Source: Melieria omissa (lineage: Eukaryota; Arthropoda; Insecta; Diptera; Ulidiidae). From it: 64,000 nt of DNA. The notes under the pieces were generated by a model. The model searched no databases and had not been told where the DNA came from. It saw only the letters and a list, made by a program, of their open reading frames with translations. How positions within the stretch are numbered: the first letter of the stretch is position 1; the number at the start of each line of letters is the position of its first letter. The DNA lies in contig OZ020269.1 in NCBI GenBank assembly GCA_963971225.1, positions 44,599,264-44,663,263 of the forward strand. Reading direction: 5' to 3'. The translations under genes were made by a program, and so were the position numbers. Shown here piece by piece: positions 1 through 11,536 of the stretch.

Positions 1-111
1 TTTATGTTTGTTGTTTTATTTATTTTATTGCTAAAGTTGCGTAAGATTTATTAAATTTCCACTTAAAACGATTACTAATGTCTTACTTATTTAAATTTAT
101 TTTCAATACAG

Positions 112-270
112 TATGCACTTGCAGCTATTTCGCGTGGTTTTGAGGTAACCGCATTGGATTTATGTCCTCCACGAATTCTGAAGCGTCATTCCAAGTTTAA
201 AAGTCACTTGAATTTATTCTCAACGGCTACGCGTTGTGTAGTTTACGTACTACTGTCGAGGCTTTATTAA
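112..270 (+). CDS. Possible terminal exon of an unidentified host gene
   Basis: A 52-codon open frame follows a good splice acceptor (pyrimidine-rich tract ending in ACAG at 108-111) and ends with TAA at 268-270. A polyadenylation hexamer AATAAA lies 34 bases downstream at 304-309. The peptide begins YALAAISRGFEVTALDLCPP; I do not recognise the family. The upstream part of the gene would lie outside the window. Chance is a real alternative because the frame is short, so this is a candidate only. Confidence 0.25.
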   Translation, partial: YALAAISRGFEVTALDLCPPRILKRHSKFKSHLNLFSTATRCVVYVLLSRLY

Positions 271-541
271 AACTAAGTACGATTACGACTACGCCAGTAG
301 AAAAATAAATCTCCGTACTTTAAACGTTTAATCTTTTTTATTCGGCATTTGGCTTAGAATTGAACCTTTCTAACATTTAAGCAGCGTTGCCACAACCAAA
401 AGGAAACAAATTACCAAATTTCTAAAAAAAATTACCAAAACTACCAATTTTTTATAAATATGCGTTTATTTCTTTATAAAACAAAAAACAATTACATCTT
501 GTCAGTGACGGTTCAGAACATTTTCGCTTCGCAGCTGCAGA
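271..541. other. Flank left of P-like copy 1
   Basis: AT-rich sequence with the AATAAA at 304-309. A segment reading GCAGCGTTGCC followed by repeated ATTACCAAA-type runs (about 380-450) resembles, in reverse complement, the flank of the second P-like copy at 7380-7490. The two copies may therefore have inserted into related target repeats. No gene seen. Confidence 0.4.
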
Positions 542-1024
542 GCTATGAGCAAAGAATATGAAGTAATATAGAACGCGCATGTGGGCACACAAGTGTTTTC
601 GGTTGCTATGATGCGAGCGGGAAGAGCGAAGCGTAGGCATTTGAAAATGTTAGGTTCATAACATTTTCTGTTAGATTTGCGTAGGACAACAGCAAAAAGC
701 TATGTTATTGTTCGCAACGGCTTCACTCGTGTACATTGAAGTGGTGGTTGTTGCAGCGTAGTGTTCGCTCAATCATTTTTTGCATGCATGTTTCTTGATC
801 TTGTTTGCCGAAGCGCAAGCAAAAAACAAACAACGAACGAAGGCATCGTCATCATCGTTTCAGCGAAGATGACTCGGGATTCGCTAATGTTTTTGTTGTT
901 GTCGTTTATTGTGTGTATGCTTTTTGGTTTTGCTGTAATGTCACTATCAATCGAAGATTTGTGGTGTATGGCTGTTTGCTCAAATGCTGCGCTTTGATTG
1001 ATTTTTAAAACCTGCAAATATTTA

Positions 1025-1890
1025 GACGTGGTTGAATCCAATTTGAAATTTTCACAAATATTTTTACGTGGCGAGTTCCAAGTAAAATCATTTGTTTATA
1101 TTTTGACGTGGTTGATACCAATTTTGAACCTTTTGCAGCGGTTTTTTTTTGACGTGGTTGAATCCAATTTGAAATTTTCACAAATATTTTTACGTGGCGA
1201 GTTCCAAGTAAAATCATTTGTTTATATTTTGACGTGGTTGATACCAATTTTGAACCATTTGCAGCGGTTTTTTTTTGACGTGGTTGAATCCAATTTGAAA
1301 TTTTCACAAATATTTTTACGTGGCGAGTTCCAAGTAAAATCATTTGTTTATATTTTGACGTGGTTGATACCAATTTTGAACCTTTTGCAGCGGTTTTTTT
1401 TTGACGTGGTTGAATCCAATTTGAAATTTTCACAAATATTTTTACGTGGCGAGTTCCAAGTAAAATCATTTGTTTATATTTTGACGTGGTTGATACCAAT
1501 TTTGAACCTTTTGCAGCGGTTTTTTTTTGACGTGGTTGAATCCAATTTGAAATTTTCACAAATATTTTTACGTGGCGAGTTCCAAGTAAAATCATTTGTT
1601 TATATTTTGACGTGGTTGATACCAATTTTGAACCTTTTGCAGCGGTTTTTTTTTGACGTGGTTGAATCCAATTTGAAATTTTCACAAATATTTTTACGTG
1701 GCGAGTTCCAAGTAAAATCATTTGTTTATATTTTGACGTGGTTGATACCAATTTTGAACCTTTTGCAGCGTTTTTTTTTTGACGTGGTTGAATCCAATTT
1801 GAAATTTCTACAAATATTTTTACGTGGCGCATTCCAAGTAAAATTATTTGTTTATATTTTGACGTGGTTGATACCAATTTTGAATTTTTT
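1025..1890. repeat. 126-bp tandem repeats (7 copies) in the P-like element
   Basis: Units start at 1025, 1151, 1277, 1403, 1529, 1655 and 1781, exactly 126 bp apart; the last unit is partial. Each unit consists of three subunits of 41, 39 and 46 bp, each opening with ACGTGG (GACGTGGTTGAATCCA, ACGTGGCGAGTTCCA, GACGTGGTTGATACCA). The array sits between the left terminus and the transposase. The inverted second copy carries only three units. Position and motif repetition suggest transposase-binding sites, which is inference. Confidence 0.95.
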
Positions 1891-1955
1891 TAAGAAGTAT
1901 TTTAACGCCATTGTCCAACATTGTAATTCTATTTTGTGTTTCGGTTTGTTACAAT

Positions 1956-4300
1956 ATGGCTACAAATATAAAGACAAATAGAAATTCCTCAACGTCTGGA
2001 ATTCAATGTTGTGTTCGCAGTTGCAAAAAATCGAGACGACAATGCGAGAATCTTAGATTATTTAGATTCCCCGCTGCTGATTTCGTGTTTGGCCAAATTT
2101 GGCGCGAAAAATGCAATATATCTTATGACGACTATAACCGAAAACTGTATATTTGTGAAAATCATTTCTCCAGTACTTATGTAGGAAAAAGGTTTCTAAA
2201 AAAGGATGCGATTCCAACCTTAAACTTAGACGAAGATCATGAGATTTCGGATGAAGAATTTTTAGAACCAGATTCTTCATTGAAACGACCACGTTATGAT
2301 GACATAGTATGCAGTAATTGCGAAAAAAAGTCAAAATAACCCATTATTACAAAAAGAAATACAGCGACCTATTAAAAAAATTCAAAAAAATTAACGAAAA
2401 ATTGCGAAAAGAAAAGCGCTTTATTTTAAAATCCAAGAATTGTTGTTCAAAGACTTTAAAAAATTCAATTGATTCTTTAAAACATATCAACTTGGAATCC
2501 AAAACATTTTGTAAACTTTTACTTAGCACCCGGCCAAAAGAATATTCTGACGAAGTGAAATATTTAGCGCAAAATATTTTTTATATTTCACAATCAACAT
2601 ATTCTTTCCTAAGAGATAAGTTAAATTTCAATTTGCCACATATCAGCACCTTAAATCGGTGGGCTCCAATAAAGTTCCTTCAGCCCGGTATCAACAATGT
2701 GGCTTTTGAATTCATTAAAAAGATGTGCTTAGAGTTGGAGGAAAGAAAATGAAAATAATATGGTTCTTTTAATGGACGAAATGGCAATACGTAGAGAATT
2801 ACGATACAATCAAAAACTAGATTTAATTGACGGATTTGAATGCACAGGCTTCGAAAGAACAAAAAAAATTGGTAAGCAAGTATGTGTATTTATGTTGAAG
2901 TCCATGTTCTCGAGTTGGTGTTCAATTTTAAACTATTTTGTGTCAGAGAATGGATTAACAGCAGATACGTTGTGCAAAATAATTAAAGAAAATCTTAAAA
3001 TTTTAAGCAATTTTGGTATAGTAGTGAACGTTTTGGTTTGTGATCAGGGGTCTTCTAATAGAAAGTGTTTCTCCGACTTAGGCGTATGTATAGAGAAACC
3101 ATACTTTCAATTTCAAAATCAAAAAATTTATTGCATGTTCGATTTCCCACATTTAATCAAGTCATTGCGAAATGGTTGGCTTAAATGCGACTTGAAAACG
3201 CCTGATGGTTTAGTTAGCTTTAAAGTAGTTCAAGAGCTTTGGGAGAGGGAAGAAAATTGTAAAACCAAAATGTGCCCAAAATTCACTAGACAACACATAT
3301 TTCCAAATTCATTTGAAAAAATGCGTGTTAAATTTGCCACGCAAGTGTTCAGTAAAACAGTTGAAGCTGCTATCAGAACAATTTCAGACATAAGTGGATT
3401 TAAAAAAATCACACAAGAGGTAGCGTTATCCACAGCTGATTTTATAGCAAAAATTGATCAAATATTTGATTGCATGAATAGTGGATCTTTGTATGCAGAT
3501 AACTGCTACCGATCTGCTCTTCAGATTAAGAAAGAATCGCACACATTTATTCAAACATTTTTATATTATCTAGAGGAAGTGAAATTTGTTGATGAAAAAA
3601 AACGAGTTTTCTTCCTAGATGGCATGAAACTATCCTTAAAATCGGTCCTTCTACTTGTAGATGAAATATTAAAAGATAATTCGGACAAGTTTTTTATTAT
3701 GACAAAGGCCTTTAACCAGGACAAGTTGGAGAATACGTTTGCTGTGTTAAGGCAAAAAGGAGGTAATAATTGTAACCCCTCTGTAGCTGAACTTAATAAT
3801 ATCTTAGCCAGGTTATTAGCCTTTAAAATAATAAAGTTTAGCTCCTCTACCAATTGTGAAGAGACGCAAGATTCAATGACTAATTTAATTTCAAGCGCTT
3901 CTTTTAATGAGGATGTTTTGCAGGCTAATGGCGATGATAATGACAATGAAATCCTGGAAAATCTTGATCTAAGTAGTGAGATGCACGAGGCGTATTTTGT
4001 AGGTGACACCTTTTGTAATCTGAAAGATATTAACTTAGAGCTGGTTTCCATGAGGTATTTTGTTGGATACGTAGCGTACAAAATCATTCCTAAATTAAAT
4101 TGTGAAAAATGCGGTGACGAATTGAGAAAAAGGGATGAAGTTTTGACTGCTCCAAGTGAAATTTTTATTTTTCACAAAAATTATCAGTCAATTTCTGATT
4201 TTGGTAATCTTTTTGCTCCTTCCAATTCCCTAATGAATGTATGCATAAAACATATTTTAATTTTTCATAAAATCTTCGAAGCAGAACCTGAAAAAATTGG
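1956..4300 (+). pseudogene. P-like transposase with N-terminal THAP domain, frameshifted
   Basis: The start chosen is the ATG at 1956 (MATNIKTN), matching the second copy. The first piece (1956-2339) is a THAP zinc finger: a C-x4-C pair near residue 12-18, a central W and a C-x2-H pair (ICENHF), then LKKDAIPTLNL. This domain is known to bind transposon ends. The second piece (about 2318-2752) has a lysine-rich coiled-coil-like stretch. The third (2760 onward) begins with the catalytic-region motif LMDEM and covers the RNase H-like core and C-terminal part. Breaks occur near 2325 (a base missing after an A-run compared with copy 2) and near 2752. E1 inserts after residues EAEPEKI and ends the frame. 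Not expected to be functional. Confidence 0.9.
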
Positions 4301-4302
4301 TA

Positions 4303-5270
4303 GGGGAAAGTGGGGTAATGACGGCCATGGGGTAATGACGGCCATCACCATTTTTGGTACTTAAAGTTGACGTAGGTCTAAACCGTTTACTGTAACAGAA
4401 AGCTTGTTCCGTAAGCTTGTTTTTAAGTAGAAGCTGAAGTGTGTGGATTTATTATAACTTGTAGTTCCAGACCAGTGCCGATACGTAACTACTCGAAAGT
4501 TTTATAAGGTGTTCAAAATATCGATTATTTCGTCAAAACTTTCAGCTACACAATCAAGGTAAATATGTTAAAATGTTGCTATTGATATTAGCTTTCTAAA
4601 TCAAGTAAAATTTGTCATGTGTCTTGCATAGTTTATTTGTACTGCATGCTTGCGCAAAATGAGGTCAGTGGGGGAATGACGGCCACTAGAGGTGGGGTAA
4701 CGACGGCCATGTCATTAAGAAGTATTTTTGGAATCCGCATGATGATATTTGTTCATCATTGAGGCCTTTAATGCCATTTAAAGAGATCCACTGCTTGTCC
4801 AGTCGTTCTAGACGGTATAGCTATTCTGCACTATACATTCTCACAAGTCCCAGTCGTTGTATTGTAAGTTTGAGGCATTTTTTTCAATATGTTTCAATTT
4901 CGTTTCTCTTCCGCTTTTTGTGAGCTATCAATAAAGTTACGATTACAAAAATGTCAAATTTCCATTTGTTTTTCTTCACGGAGCCTTTATTAAGCATTCA
5001 CAGCGATTTGTGTTGATATTTGTGCGATTTCTGGTCGGTTTTTTTGAGTGGCCGTCATTACCCCACCATTTTTCTAAATGACAAAACCCAACTTTTTTTA
5101 TAGATTCTAATTTTTTATAGTTAAAATCAGAATTTTTGAATTCTGCCGATACACTTTATTAGCATATGTGTTCTAGTTGTGCTCTTAACTCTGATTTGAT
5201 CAAAAATATCAATTTTTGGATATGTTTTGATGCTAAATGAAAACTATGCCGTCATTACCCCACTTTCCCC
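4303..5270. mobile_element. E1: TA-flanked non-coding element with six GGGGTAATGACGGCCA-type motifs
   Basis: The element is 968 bp with 23-bp perfect TIRs (4303-4325 and 5248-5270, beginning GGGGAAAGTGGGGTAATGAC) and flanked by TA (4301-4302, 5271-5272). The second P-like copy preserves the uninterrupted site (about 8566-8585, minus strand), confirming TA duplication. The motif GGGGTAATGACGGCC occurs direct at 4312, 4329, 4668 (one variant base) and 4694 (one variant base), and inverted at 5050 and 5248. No coding capacity. It shares its layout with E2 (20211) and E3 (50804). Confidence 0.9.
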
Positions 5271-5960
5271 TATTAAGGCACATGTTTTACAGTCTTGTAA
5301 AAATGCTACACCTGAATGGTTCCATGGTGAGTGCTGTAACCATAGAGTCCAAATTTTAGATTTTCTTATTTTAGTTCTTCTACGAAAACACTGCATGTGG
5401 GCTGTGCAAAAAGGAAGTTCGAAAGAACGAAAATTGAAAATAATTGTTGGCAAATAAAAAAATTCTTATTAAAAATTACCTTACAATAATATTCTTAATA
5501 AATAACTATAAACGCTCTTGTGCAACATGTTTGCACCCATATTTTACTACACCAAGTTCACGCATTTTTTTGCTAATTGTAATTTGCTTGTGATTATAAA
5601 AAAGAAAGCAGAAATAACGACGCAACAATTACCAACAACATCAATGCTATCCCGCCTGCACGGCACAGCGCAAAAAACAGTATACCGCTAACTTTTTTTT
5701 GTTTGCCAATATTATAATGCTATTCCCCGCGACAACAAAAGCAGCGTTCATCGTCATGTTTATCAAGTGGCGCAACAGCAGCGAGAATACGAATGAGTAC
5801 AGAAGCGACTTCAATTCACATGTTACGCCGAAGTTACAGAGATTTCTGCTGTTAGTAACAGAGATTTCTGCTGTCAATAACAGAGGGTACTACCAGCAGT
5901 ACCCAAGTACAACGCGTTTGCTTGTATGAGATGCGCGTTCTATATTACTTCATATTCTTT
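5271..5960 (+). other. 3' non-coding part of P-like copy 1
   Basis: Matches 7509-8062 plus 8393-8585 of the inverted copy. It holds the end of the transposase region and a segment with two near-repeats of AGAGATTTCTGCTGT (about 5836-5880). Frames here are short and broken. Confidence 0.6.
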
Positions 5961-5968
5961 GCTATGAG

Positions 5969-6120
5969 GCAGTGTAGGCAAGGTGCCACTTGAAGGTCCA
6001 AATTCGATTATTACAGTTTACGTCATATGTAATAATAATCAAATTTACAATCTAATAAGTATTGGCATCATTGTTATTGTCATTTTTTTATGCGAAAGAG
6101 AGAGCAAAATATGCATGTAA
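5969..6120. other. Spacer between P-like copy 1 and a Harbinger-type MITE
   Basis: AT-rich, no gene or repeat recognised, ending with the TAA target duplicate at 6118-6120. Confidence 0.4.
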
Positions 6121-7360
6121 TATCATATTTCCACTGAGCGATTAACTGCAGTGAAGGGCTCTGTTAAATTTGAAAACTGTCAAGCGTTTCCACCGGAATC
6201 GAGTTAAATGCAACAGCTGTTTTTTATTTACATCTTTATTTCGTCAAGCCAAATTCTGCATTTATTTCTGGGCAGCCACAGCTTACCCATCGCCGCCATC
6301 TCCTTGTATACGTATGTTGTAATGATAAGACAGTCTGTCGCTGTGCAAAGCAACCCTGCCGCTTCGCGCCGTGCTATAATTCAATGTGGCAACGACGGCC
6401 GCGATAATAACTTTTAGTCCAATGTGGCAACGATGGTCGCGATCATCATGGAAACTTTTAGTCCACTCCGGAATGCGCGAGAACGAACCGCGCGATGGCC
6501 AGACAGGTATAAAAGGCAGCCGGGTGCGGCGCAGCGAGTCCGTCTGGTTTTGACAAGTGAAGTTGTCACACGGAGTAATTAAGCAAATACTTAAGTGTAC
6601 GAAAAGTAAAGTGTAAAAGTGTGAATAATAAAGTGACTGTTGGTTTATTTTATTGTCTGCGTTTAAGAAACTGACTGTGTTTTATTTTCAAATTACACAA
6701 TCCAGAGATACGTAACAGCCCACTAGACTTAGTATTCGTAACAGTATGTATGGTTTCTTGTAGCCCCTCTACTTATGAAAAACCACTCCGCTTTCCTTCT
6801 CAACAGTCTGGGAATGTCTGCGTTTTCATATTTGTGAAAACTTTTTTCATTTATCAAAATTTATTTCATTTCTTAATGCTTATTTAATTTCTGACAGTTG
6901 TCAGCTGATTGATATCAGAGCTGTCTGAATTTTTAATGTCAAGAGGGTTCATGAGAATTTCCACGTTTTTTATTTTCTTTTTCAGCATTTATTATTATTA
7001 TTATATATTATATAGACAGTATGTATTTTTGCGAAAAATGCAGTAAAAAGTAATTGTGTTGGCAAAAAATCTACCACACCGAACGCAATTCAAACTCCTT
7101 CTTTCGATTGTGTTCGTGCGGCTCTTGCAGCACCTGAAAGCATGCTATCAAAATTTTTACATTTGTGAGTATTGCCCCCTATTTTAACATAACATTTTCT
7201 GTTAGACATCTGTAAATGGCAAAACTGAGTTAACTCAGTTTTGAAAGTGAGTTCACACACTTTGATACAAAAACAATTGTATGGGAATTTGAGAATTTAA
7301 ATGCGATGTCAAACTGCAGTTAAGCGTAATCTGCAGTTAAGGCCCAGTGGAAATAGCCTA
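6121..7360. mobile_element. Harbinger-type MITE (family A/B), copy A, split by a solo LTR
   Basis: The ends are inverted and degenerate (TATCATATTTCCACTGAGCG on the left; complement of TAGGCTATTTCCACTGGGCC on the right), flanked by TAA at 6118-6120 and 7361-7363. It matches copy B (13207-15692) over both halves, including TTTCTGGGCAGCC near 6266 and GGTTTCTTGTAGCC near 6750. Without the LTR it is about 810 bp. No coding region. The 3-bp TWA duplication fits PIF/Harbinger. Confidence 0.75.
6316..6743 (+). mobile_element. Solo LTR of a retrotransposon
   Basis: A 428-bp insertion with flanking GTAT at 6312-6315 and 6744-6747; copy B shows the unoccupied sequence around 13395/15056. It has the layout of an LTR: a repeated U3 block (AATGTGGCAACGAYGGYCGC at about 6383 and 6421), TATAAAA at 6509-6515 and AATAAA at 6627-6632, ending TTCGTAACA. 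No internal retroelement sequence remains, so it arose by LTR-LTR recombination. Exact ends could shift by one base. A gypsy-like origin is possible given the 4-bp TSD. Confidence 0.75.
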
Positions 7361-7363
7361 TAA

Positions 7364-7508
7364 CATACAGGGTGAACCAAGCAAAAAAAACTACCAAATC
7401 GCAGAGTGTGCTACCAAATTACCAAAACAGCAAAACAATTTACCAAGTTTGGTTAAAAATAACCAACACGGCAACGCTGCATTTAAGTCGCTGCGGAGAA
7501 GCTACAGC
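7364..7508. other. Spacer before P-like copy 2
   Basis: Contains repeated ACCAAATTACCAAA-type sequence and GGCAACGCTGC, similar in reverse complement to the left flank of copy 1, then the target duplicate GCTACAGC at 7501-7508. Confidence 0.4.
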
Positions 7509-8062
7509 CAAAGAATATGAAGTAATATAGAACGCGCATCTCATACAAGCAAGCGCGTTGTATGGCGGGTACTGCTGGTAGTACCCTCTGTTATTGACAG
7601 CAGAACCCTCTGTTACTAACAGCAGAAATCTCTGTAACTTCGGCGTAACATGTGAATTGAAGTCGCTTCTGTACTCATTCGTATTCTCGCTGCTGTTGCG
7701 CCACTTGATAAACATGACGATGAACGCTGCTTTTGTTGTCGCGGGGAATAGCATTATATTGGCAAACAAAAAAAAGTTAGCGGTATACTGTTTTTTGCGC
7801 TGTGCCGGCGGGATAGCATTGATGTTGTTGGTAATTATTGCGTCGCTATTTCTGCTTTCTTTTTTATAATCACAAGCAAATTACAATTAGCAAAAAAAAT
7901 GCATGAACTTGGTGTAGTAAAATATGGGTGCAAACATGTTGCACAAGAGCGTTTATAGTTATTTATTAAAAATATTATTGTAAGGTTTTATGTCTATTGT
8001 TTTGCTTTCGTTTTAATTTATCTTTCATAAATAATAATTTTTAATAAGAATTTTTTTATATA

Positions 8063-8392
8063 ATAATTAATAATAATTGATTGGCACGACAGCTCGCTTA
8101 CGCGAGACTAAGGTCTAGCTTCCCGCAACCACCCGTGTTGTGCGTGTGAATTTTGTACGCGAGTGGAAGGGACCTACAGTTTTATGCCGGTTCCGAACGG
8201 CAGGTTGGGAGCTTTTTCATAGGCAATTTTTACTCTCAGAGGTTTGCCATTTCCAGCTGAGAGGACAGCCACCGAAAGAGAAAACGAGTTTCCCGTTATT
8301 TTTTTTTAGGTGTTACTACATGCAGTATTCGATCTTGCGTCGCTCTGCATGCGACTCGGTGGACCGCGCACTAACCAACTGAGCCACGGCGG
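8063..8392 (-). mobile_element. tRNA-derived SINE inside P-like copy 2
   Basis: The tRNA-like head is at the right end on the minus strand: an A box TGGCTCAGTTGG and a B box of the GWTCRANNC type. The body is conserved and the tail is an (AAT/ATT)n run next to TTGATTGGCACGACAG. Copy 1 lacks it at the equivalent point (about 5455). Short T/A-rich sequence (ATTTTTATA-like) flanks both sides. Relatives lie at 27683, 33998, 41174 and 45310. Confidence 0.85.
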
Positions 8393-8570
8393 CATATTTT
8401 TATATGCCAACAATTATTTTCAATTTTCGTTCTTTCGAACTTCCTTTTTGCACAGCCCACGATTTCGTAGAAAAACTAAAATAACAAAATCTAACATTTG
8501 GACTCTATGGTTACAGCACTCACCATGGAACCATTCATTTTTACAAGATTGTAAAACGTATGCCTTAATA

Positions 8571-10622
8571 TCAATTTTTTTCAGGTTCTGCTTCGAAGAT
8601 TTTATGAAAAATTAAAATATGTTTTATGCATACATTCATTAGGGAATTGGAAGGAGCAAAAAGATTACCAAAATCAGAAATTGACTGATAATTTTTGTGA
8701 AAAATAAAAATTTCACTTGGAGCAGTCAAAACTTCATCCCTTTTTCTCAATTCGTCACCGCATTTTTCACCATTTAATTTAGAAATAATTTTGTACGCTA
8801 AGTATCCAACAAAATACCTCATGGAACCAGCTCTAAGTTAATATCGTTCGGATTACAAAAGGTGTCACCTACAAAATACACCTCGTGCATCTCACTACTT
8901 CAGATCAAGATTTTCCAGGATTTCATTGTCATTATCATCACCATTAGCCTGCAAAACATCCTCATTAAAAGAAGCGCTTGAAATTAAATTAGGCATTGAA
9001 TCTTGCGTCCCTTCACAATTGGTAGAGGAGCTAAACTTTATTATTTTAAAGGCTAATAACCTGGCTAAGATATTATTAAGTTCGGCTACAGAGGGGTTAC
9101 AGTTATTACTCCTTTTTGCCGTAACACAGCAAACGTATTCTCCAACTTGTCCTGGTTAAAGGCCTTTGTCATAATAAAAAACTTGTCCGAATTATCTTTT
9201 AATATTTCATCTACAAGTAGAAGGTCCGATTTTAAGGATAGTTTCATGCCATCTAGGAAGAAAACTCGTTTTTTCATCAACAAATTTCACTTCCTCTAGA
9301 TAATATAAAAATGTTTGAATAAATGTGTGCGATTCTTTCTTAATCTGAAGAGCAGATCGGTAGCAGTTATCTGCATACAAAGATCCACTATTCATACAAT
9401 CAAATATGTGATCAACTTTTGCTCTAAAATCAGCTGTGGATAACGCTACCTCTTGTGAGATTTTTTTAAATCCACTTATGTCTGAAATTGTTCGTATAGC
9501 AGCTTCAACTGTTTTACTGAACACTTGAGTGGACAATTTAACACGCATTTTTTCAAATGAATTTGGAAATATGTGTTGTCTAGTGAATTTTGGGCACATT
9601 TTGGTTTTACAATTTTCTTCCCTCTCCCAAAGCTCTTGAACTACTTTAAAGCTAACTAAACCATCAGGCGTTTTCAAGTCGCATTTAAGCCAACCATTTC
9701 GCAATGACTTGATTACATGCAATTTCGAAGCCTGTGCATTCAAAAACGTCAATTAAATCTAGTTTTTGCTTGTATCGTAATTCTCTACGTATTGCCATTT
9801 CGTCCATTAAAAGAACCATATTATTTTAATTTTTTTCCTTCAACTCTAAGCACATCTTTTTAATGAATTCAAAAGCCACATTGTTGATACCGGGCTGAAG
9901 GAACTTTATTGGAGCCCACCGATTTAAGGTGCTGATATGTGGCAAATTGAAATTTAACTTATCTCTTAGGAAAGAATATGTTGATTGTGAAATATAAAAA
10001 ATATTTTGCGCTAAATATTTCACTTTGTCAGAATATTCTTTTGGCCGGGTGCTAAGTAAAAGTTTACAAAATGTTTTGGATTCCAAGTTGATATGTTTTA
10101 AAGAATCAATTGAATTTTTAAAGTCTTTGAACAACAATTCTTGGATTTTAAAATAAAGCGCTTTTCTTTTCGCAATTTTTCGTTCGTTTTTTTGAATTTT
10201 TTTAATAGGTCGCTGTATTTCTTTTTGTAATAATGGGTTATTTTGACGTTTTTTTCGCAATTACTGCATACTATGTCATCATAACGTGGTCGTTTCAATG
10301 AAGAATCTGGTTCTAAAAATTCTTCATCCGAAATCTCATGATCTTCGTCTAAGTTTAAGGTTGGAATCGCATCCTTTTTTAGAAACCTTTTTCTTACATA
10401 AGTACTGGAGAAATGATTTTCACAAATATACAGTTTTCGGTTATAGTCGTTATAAGATATATTGCATTTTTCGCGCCAAATTTGGCCAAACACGAAATCA
10501 GCAGCGGGGAATCTAAATAATCTAAGATTCTCGCATTGTCGTCTCGATTTTTTGCAACTGCGCACACAACATTGAATTCCAGACGTTGAGGAATTTCTAT
10601 TTGTCTTTATATTTGTAGCCAT
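8571..10622 (-). pseudogene. P-like transposase (copy 2), multiply broken
   Basis: Starts at the ATG complementary to 10620-10622. The THAP part and the following lysine-rich region are in one frame to about 10098 (the first frameshift of copy 1 is absent). Further pieces are 10260-9826, 9752-9207, 9283-9086 and 8822-8571. Part of the LMDEM-to-RNase-H region near 9752-9800 is deleted: FECTGFE is followed directly by IKSLRNGWLKCDLK. Several frameshifts separate the rest. Together with copy 1 this shows the family protein, but neither copy is intact. Confidence 0.88.
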
Positions 10623-10689
10623 ATTGTAACAAGCCGAAACACAAAATAGAATTACAATGTTGGACAATGGCGTTAAAATACTTCTTAAA

Positions 10690-11051
10690 AAAATTCAAAA
10701 TTGGTATCAACTACGTCAAAATATAAACAAATAATTTTTCTTGGAATACACCACGTAAAAATATTTCTAGAAATTTCAAATTGGATTCAACCACGTCAAA
10801 AAAAAACCGCTGCAAAAGGTTCAAAATTGGTATCAACCACGTCAAAATATAAAAAAATGATTTTACTTGGAACTCGCCACGAAAAAATATTTGTGAAAAT
10901 TTCAAATTGGATTCAACCACGTCAAAAAAAAAACCGCTGCAAAAGGTTCAAAATTGGTATCAACCACGTCAAAATATAAACAAATGATTTTACTTGGAAC
11001 TCGCCACGTAAAAATATTTGTGAAAATTTCAAATTGGATTCAAGCACGTCT
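10690..11051. repeat. 126-bp repeats (3 units) in P-like copy 2
   Basis: Reverse-complement counterpart of the array at 1025-1890. Units run 11051-10926, 10925-10800 and 10799-10690. Each has the same three ACGTGG-headed subunits, with a few substitutions. Confidence 0.9.
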
Positions 11052-11536
11052 AAATATTTGCACGTTTTAAAAATCAATCAAAGCGCAGCATTTGAGCAAA
11101 CAGCCATACACCACAAAGCTTCGATTGATAGTGACATTACAGAAATTTGTGCAGCAAAACCAAAAAAGCATACACACAATAAACGACAACAACAAAAACA
11201 TTAACGAATCCCGAGTCATCTTCGCTGAAACGATGATGACGATGCTTTGGTTCGTTGTTTGCTCTTTGCTTGCGCTTCGGCAAACAAGATCAAGAGACAT
11301 ACATGCAAAAACTGATTGAGCGAACACTACGCTGCAACAACCACCATTTCAATGTACACGAGTGAAGCCGTTGCGAACAATAACATTGCTTTTTGCTGTT
11401 GTCCAACGAAAATCTAACAGAAAATATTATGAACATGAACATTAACATTCTCAAATGCCTACGCTTCGCTTTTCCCGTTAGCATCATAACAGCCGAACAT
11501 GCGCGTTTTATATTACTTCATATTCTTTTCTACAGT

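Larger units (their letters stand above)
550..5960 (+). mobile_element. P-like (THAP transposase) DNA transposon, copy 1
   Basis: The element is bounded by perfect 31-bp inverted repeats starting CAAAGAATATGAAGTAATAT (550-580 and 5931-5961, sharing one base with the duplication). The 8-bp target duplication GCTATGAG is at 542-549 and 5961-5968. TIR and TSD lengths match those known for Drosophila P elements. Inside, in order, are a unique 5' region, a seven-copy 126-bp repeat array, a decayed THAP transposase, the inserted element E1 (4303-5270) and a 3' noncoding part. Without E1 it would be about 4.4 kb. A second, shorter copy lies inverted at 7509-11528. Transposase frameshifts make this copy non-autonomous. 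Confidence 0.9.
7509..11528 (-). mobile_element. P-like (THAP transposase) DNA transposon, copy 2
   Basis: Inverted relative to copy 1. The left end starts CAAAGAATATGAAGTAATAT at 7509; the right end at 11499-11528 carries the same TIR with one internal difference and a changed outermost base. The flanking octamers GCTACAGC (7501-7508) and TCTACAGT (11529-11536) share CTACAG, a decayed 8-bp TSD. It has three 126-bp repeat units (10690-11051) instead of seven and lacks E1. A SINE is inserted at about 8063-8392. Confidence 0.88.

Noticed and set aside
1025..1890. CRISPR-like array
   Set aside because: Contiguous 126-bp tandem repeats without unique spacers, in an animal genome inside a transposon.
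998..1981. Long open frames on both strands (327 and 290 codons) with repeated peptide units
   Set aside because: They are a by-product of a 126-bp tandem repeat whose length is divisible by 3; no coding signature.
8140..8382. Small frames repeated at 8140, 34254 (-), 41255 and 45391 starting MRVNFVR
   Set aside because: They lie inside the SINE body read against its transcription direction; not genes.
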